The notes under the pieces: model-generated
The model's database searches: none
What the model was told of the DNA's origin: nothing
The model's input: only the letters and a program-made list of their open reading frames with translations
Assembly: GCA_023429275.1 (NCBI GenBank)
Contig: JAEYWB010000597.1
Span: 1-7,153 of the forward strand
Origin: Planctomycetota bacterium
Lineage (GTDB): Bacteria; Planctomycetota; Planctomycetia; Planctomycetales; Planctomycetaceae
DNA length: 7,153 nucleotides
Direction: 5' to 3'
Made by a program: the position numbers and the translations under genes
Shown here: positions 5,940 to 7,153 of the stretch, piece by piece
How the letters are laid out: every line of letters starts with the position of its first letter
How positions within the stretch are numbered: position 1 is the first letter of the stretch

Positions 5940-6575
5940 ATGACTGTTCCGAAGATCCATTTCGACGGCAATCGCAAACGCTCCAAGTGGCGGATCGTCC
6001 TGGCCCACGGAGCCGGATCGGGGATGCGAAACGAGTTCATGGACGCGTTCGCGACGGAGCTGGCCGCTCTCGATTTCCTCGTCGCCCGTTTCGAATTCCC
6101 GTACATGGAACAGCGCGGAGTCACCGGCCGCCGCCGTCCGCCCGACAAGGAGCCGGTCCTGCTCGACGCCTGGCGGGCCGTCATCAACGAGCTTGGCCCC
6201 GAAGACCTCATCATCGGCGGGAAGTCGATGGGGGGACGAATGGCGACGATGATTGCCGACGAGATGCAGGTCGCCGCCTGCATCTGCCTCGGCTACCCCT
6301 TCCATCCGACGGGCAAGCCCAGGGAGCTCAGGCTCGAGCCGGTCCAGAAAATCCAGACTCCGACACTGATCCTCCAGGGGATGCTCGACACGTTCGGCGA
6401 CAAGAAAGAGGTGGAACGCTACACGCTCTCCCCCGCGATCACCGTCCACTTTGTCCGGGAAGGGGACCACAGCTTTCAGCCGCCGAAGTCGTCGGAGCGG
6501 ACGCGGGAGTCGAACTGGACGCACTGCGTGGACAAGATCCACAAGTTTGTGTTCGAGCTGCTGCCGCGGACGTAG
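5940..6575 (+). CDS. Alpha/beta hydrolase, KANL3/Tex30 type
   Basis: From ATG 5940 this is 211 residues, typical for the small KANL3/Tex30-like hydrolases. The fold markers run in order: strand RIVLAHGAG (about 18-26, oxyanion-hole region), FEFPYMEQRG, nucleophile elbow GGKSMGGR with Ser96, LGYPFHPTGKP, then LILQGMLDTFG with acid Asp150, and EGDHSF with His177. The Ser-Asp-His triad is therefore complete. The family consists of cytosolic serine hydrolases of poorly known substrate; no signal peptide is present. An in-frame ATG at 5769 would add 57 Arg/Pro-rich residues before the first strand and is judged not to be the start. The upstream Shine-Dalgarno is weak. The gene stands alone on its strand, divergent from the membrane-protein gene and convergent with the cyclase gene 15 bases downstream. 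Confidence 0.88.
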   Translation: MTVPKIHFDGNRKRSKWRIVLAHGAGSGMRNEFMDAFATELAALDFLVARFEFPYMEQRGVTGRRRPPDKEPVLLDAWRAVINELGPEDLIIGGKSMGGRMATMIADEMQVAACICLGYPFHPTGKPRELRLEPVQKIQTPTLILQGMLDTFGDKKEVERYTLSPAITVHFVREGDHSFQPPKSSERTRESNWTHCVDKIHKFVFELLPRT

Positions 6576-6590
6576 GTCCGACTGCCTGGT

Positions 6591-7153
6591 CTACTGCTTC
6601 GGCAGTTCGACGATTCCCTTCCAGCCTCCCGGCGGTGTCCGTCCGTGCTGGGCGATCCGGAGCGTCAGAAAATCCTGCGCCTGGTCGGATGAGGGCATCT
6701 CGTGCAGGCAGCGGTACGCTTCGTCCCAGCGGCCGGCGATGAAGTGCTCGACCCCCTGCTCGTAGCGGGCGAGGTGCTCGTCGGTCAGGTCGGGGTAGTC
6801 CGCGAGTGGAGGGAGGAGCTCGGTCACCGTCAGAGGCTTTTCCATCCCGTACGGCAGGACGCGGGCGAGGCGGCGCGTCCGCCCCTCATCCTTCGGGAAG
6901 CGCTTCCGGACGAGGTCGGCAGTCGCCTCGTCGAGGAGGATCGGGACGCGGAGCTGTTTTGTCATGCTCTCGAGCCGGCTGGCGAGATTGACCACCGGTC
7001 CGAAGACCGTGACGGTCACGCGGTCGCTCGTTCCGATCTTGCCGGCCACCGCCCGGCCGTGGGCGATGCCGATCCCCATCTCGAAGTCGGCGAGGGGATG
7101 CCCCGGCGTGCGGCGGGTTTCGGCGAAGGCGCGGCGAATGCCCAGAGCCGCCC
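6591..7153 (-). CDS. Class III adenylate/guanylate cyclase, C-terminal part
   Basis: The frame is open through the right edge, so the N-terminus and any sensor domain lie outside. The visible 187 residues start within the cyclase catalytic domain: FEMGIGIAHGRAVAGKIG, a VTVTVFG strand, then VVNLASRLESMTKQ and ILLDEATADLVR, matching the second half of class III cyclases. The Asn and Arg of VNLASR (codons near 6989 and 6977), which stabilise the transition state in known cyclases, are present. The base-specifying Asp usually found after the preceding Gly is Pro (codon 6996-6998). A tail of about 80 residues follows the domain, with a helical TPR-like segment (RYEQGVEHFIAGRWDEAYRCL) and a P-GGW-GIVEL ending that often closes CHASE2- or similar sensor-linked cyclases. 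The product would make cyclic nucleotide as a second messenger; substrate is uncertain. Confidence 0.87.
   Translation of the reverse strand, partial: AALGIRRAFAETRRTPGHPLADFEMGIGIAHGRAVAGKIGTSDRVTVTVFGPVVNLASRLESMTKQLRVPILLDEATADLVRKRFPKDEGRTRRLARVLPYGMEKPLTVTELLPPLADYPDLTDEHLARYEQGVEHFIAGRWDEAYRCLHEMPSSDQAQDFLTLRIAQHGRTPPGGWKGIVELPKQ

Noticed and set aside
5724..6542. - strand open frame of 272 codons
   Set aside because: It is antisense to the alpha/beta hydrolase with its complete catalytic triad and is a composition-driven shadow.
6572..6596. Possible terminator between the convergent hydrolase and cyclase genes
   Set aside because: Only a four-base GTAG/CTAC pairing is seen and there is no T-run.

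Overview
The window is high-GC, densely coded bacterial chromosome. The proteins look planctomycete-like: high Arg/Pro/Ala content, a HEAT-repeat lipoprotein with a Pro/Ala linker, an orphan CpaB/SAF-type protein, and a class III cyclase with the C-terminal tail common in such bacteria. Assignment to Planctomycetota is an inference from protein style and a palindromic repeat; there is no rRNA or marker gene to prove it. Eight protein genes are supported, two of them cut by the window edges. I see no tRNA, rRNA, CRISPR array, transposase or phage gene.

Left block, + strand (1-2017). The 3' part of an unrecognised gene has a Pro/Ser-rich linker followed by a compact His-rich C-terminal domain. 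It overlaps a single-pass membrane protein of unknown function, which is followed after 49 bases by a CpaB-like SAF-domain protein. The three probably form one operon. The last gene suggests envelope or Flp/Tad-type secretion work, but no other pilus gene is visible here.

Middle block, - strand (2041-5714). Read from right to left, this holds a two-helix membrane protein, a HEAT-repeat lipoprotein coupled to it by an ATGA overlap, an M20 metallopeptidase (ArgE/DapE-like deacylase) and, after a gap, a DinB-fold protein with an intact His triad. The gap between the M20 and DinB genes holds a roughly 130-base nested palindrome whose right end supplies the last sense codon and the stop of the M20 gene. 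A second, smaller palindrome lies just upstream of the DinB gene.

Right block (5715-7153). A 225-base divergent spacer separates the membrane-protein gene from a + strand KANL3/Tex30-type alpha/beta hydrolase with a full Ser-Asp-His triad. This converges, 15 bases apart, on the 3' part of a class III nucleotide cyclase gene on the - strand. That cyclase has Pro where adenylate cyclases usually have the base-specifying Asp.

No complete novel system is evident. The points most worth following are the palindromic element abutting a stop codon, the unrecognised His-rich C-terminal domain at the left edge, the coupled membrane protein/HEAT lipoprotein pair and the atypical cyclase motif.
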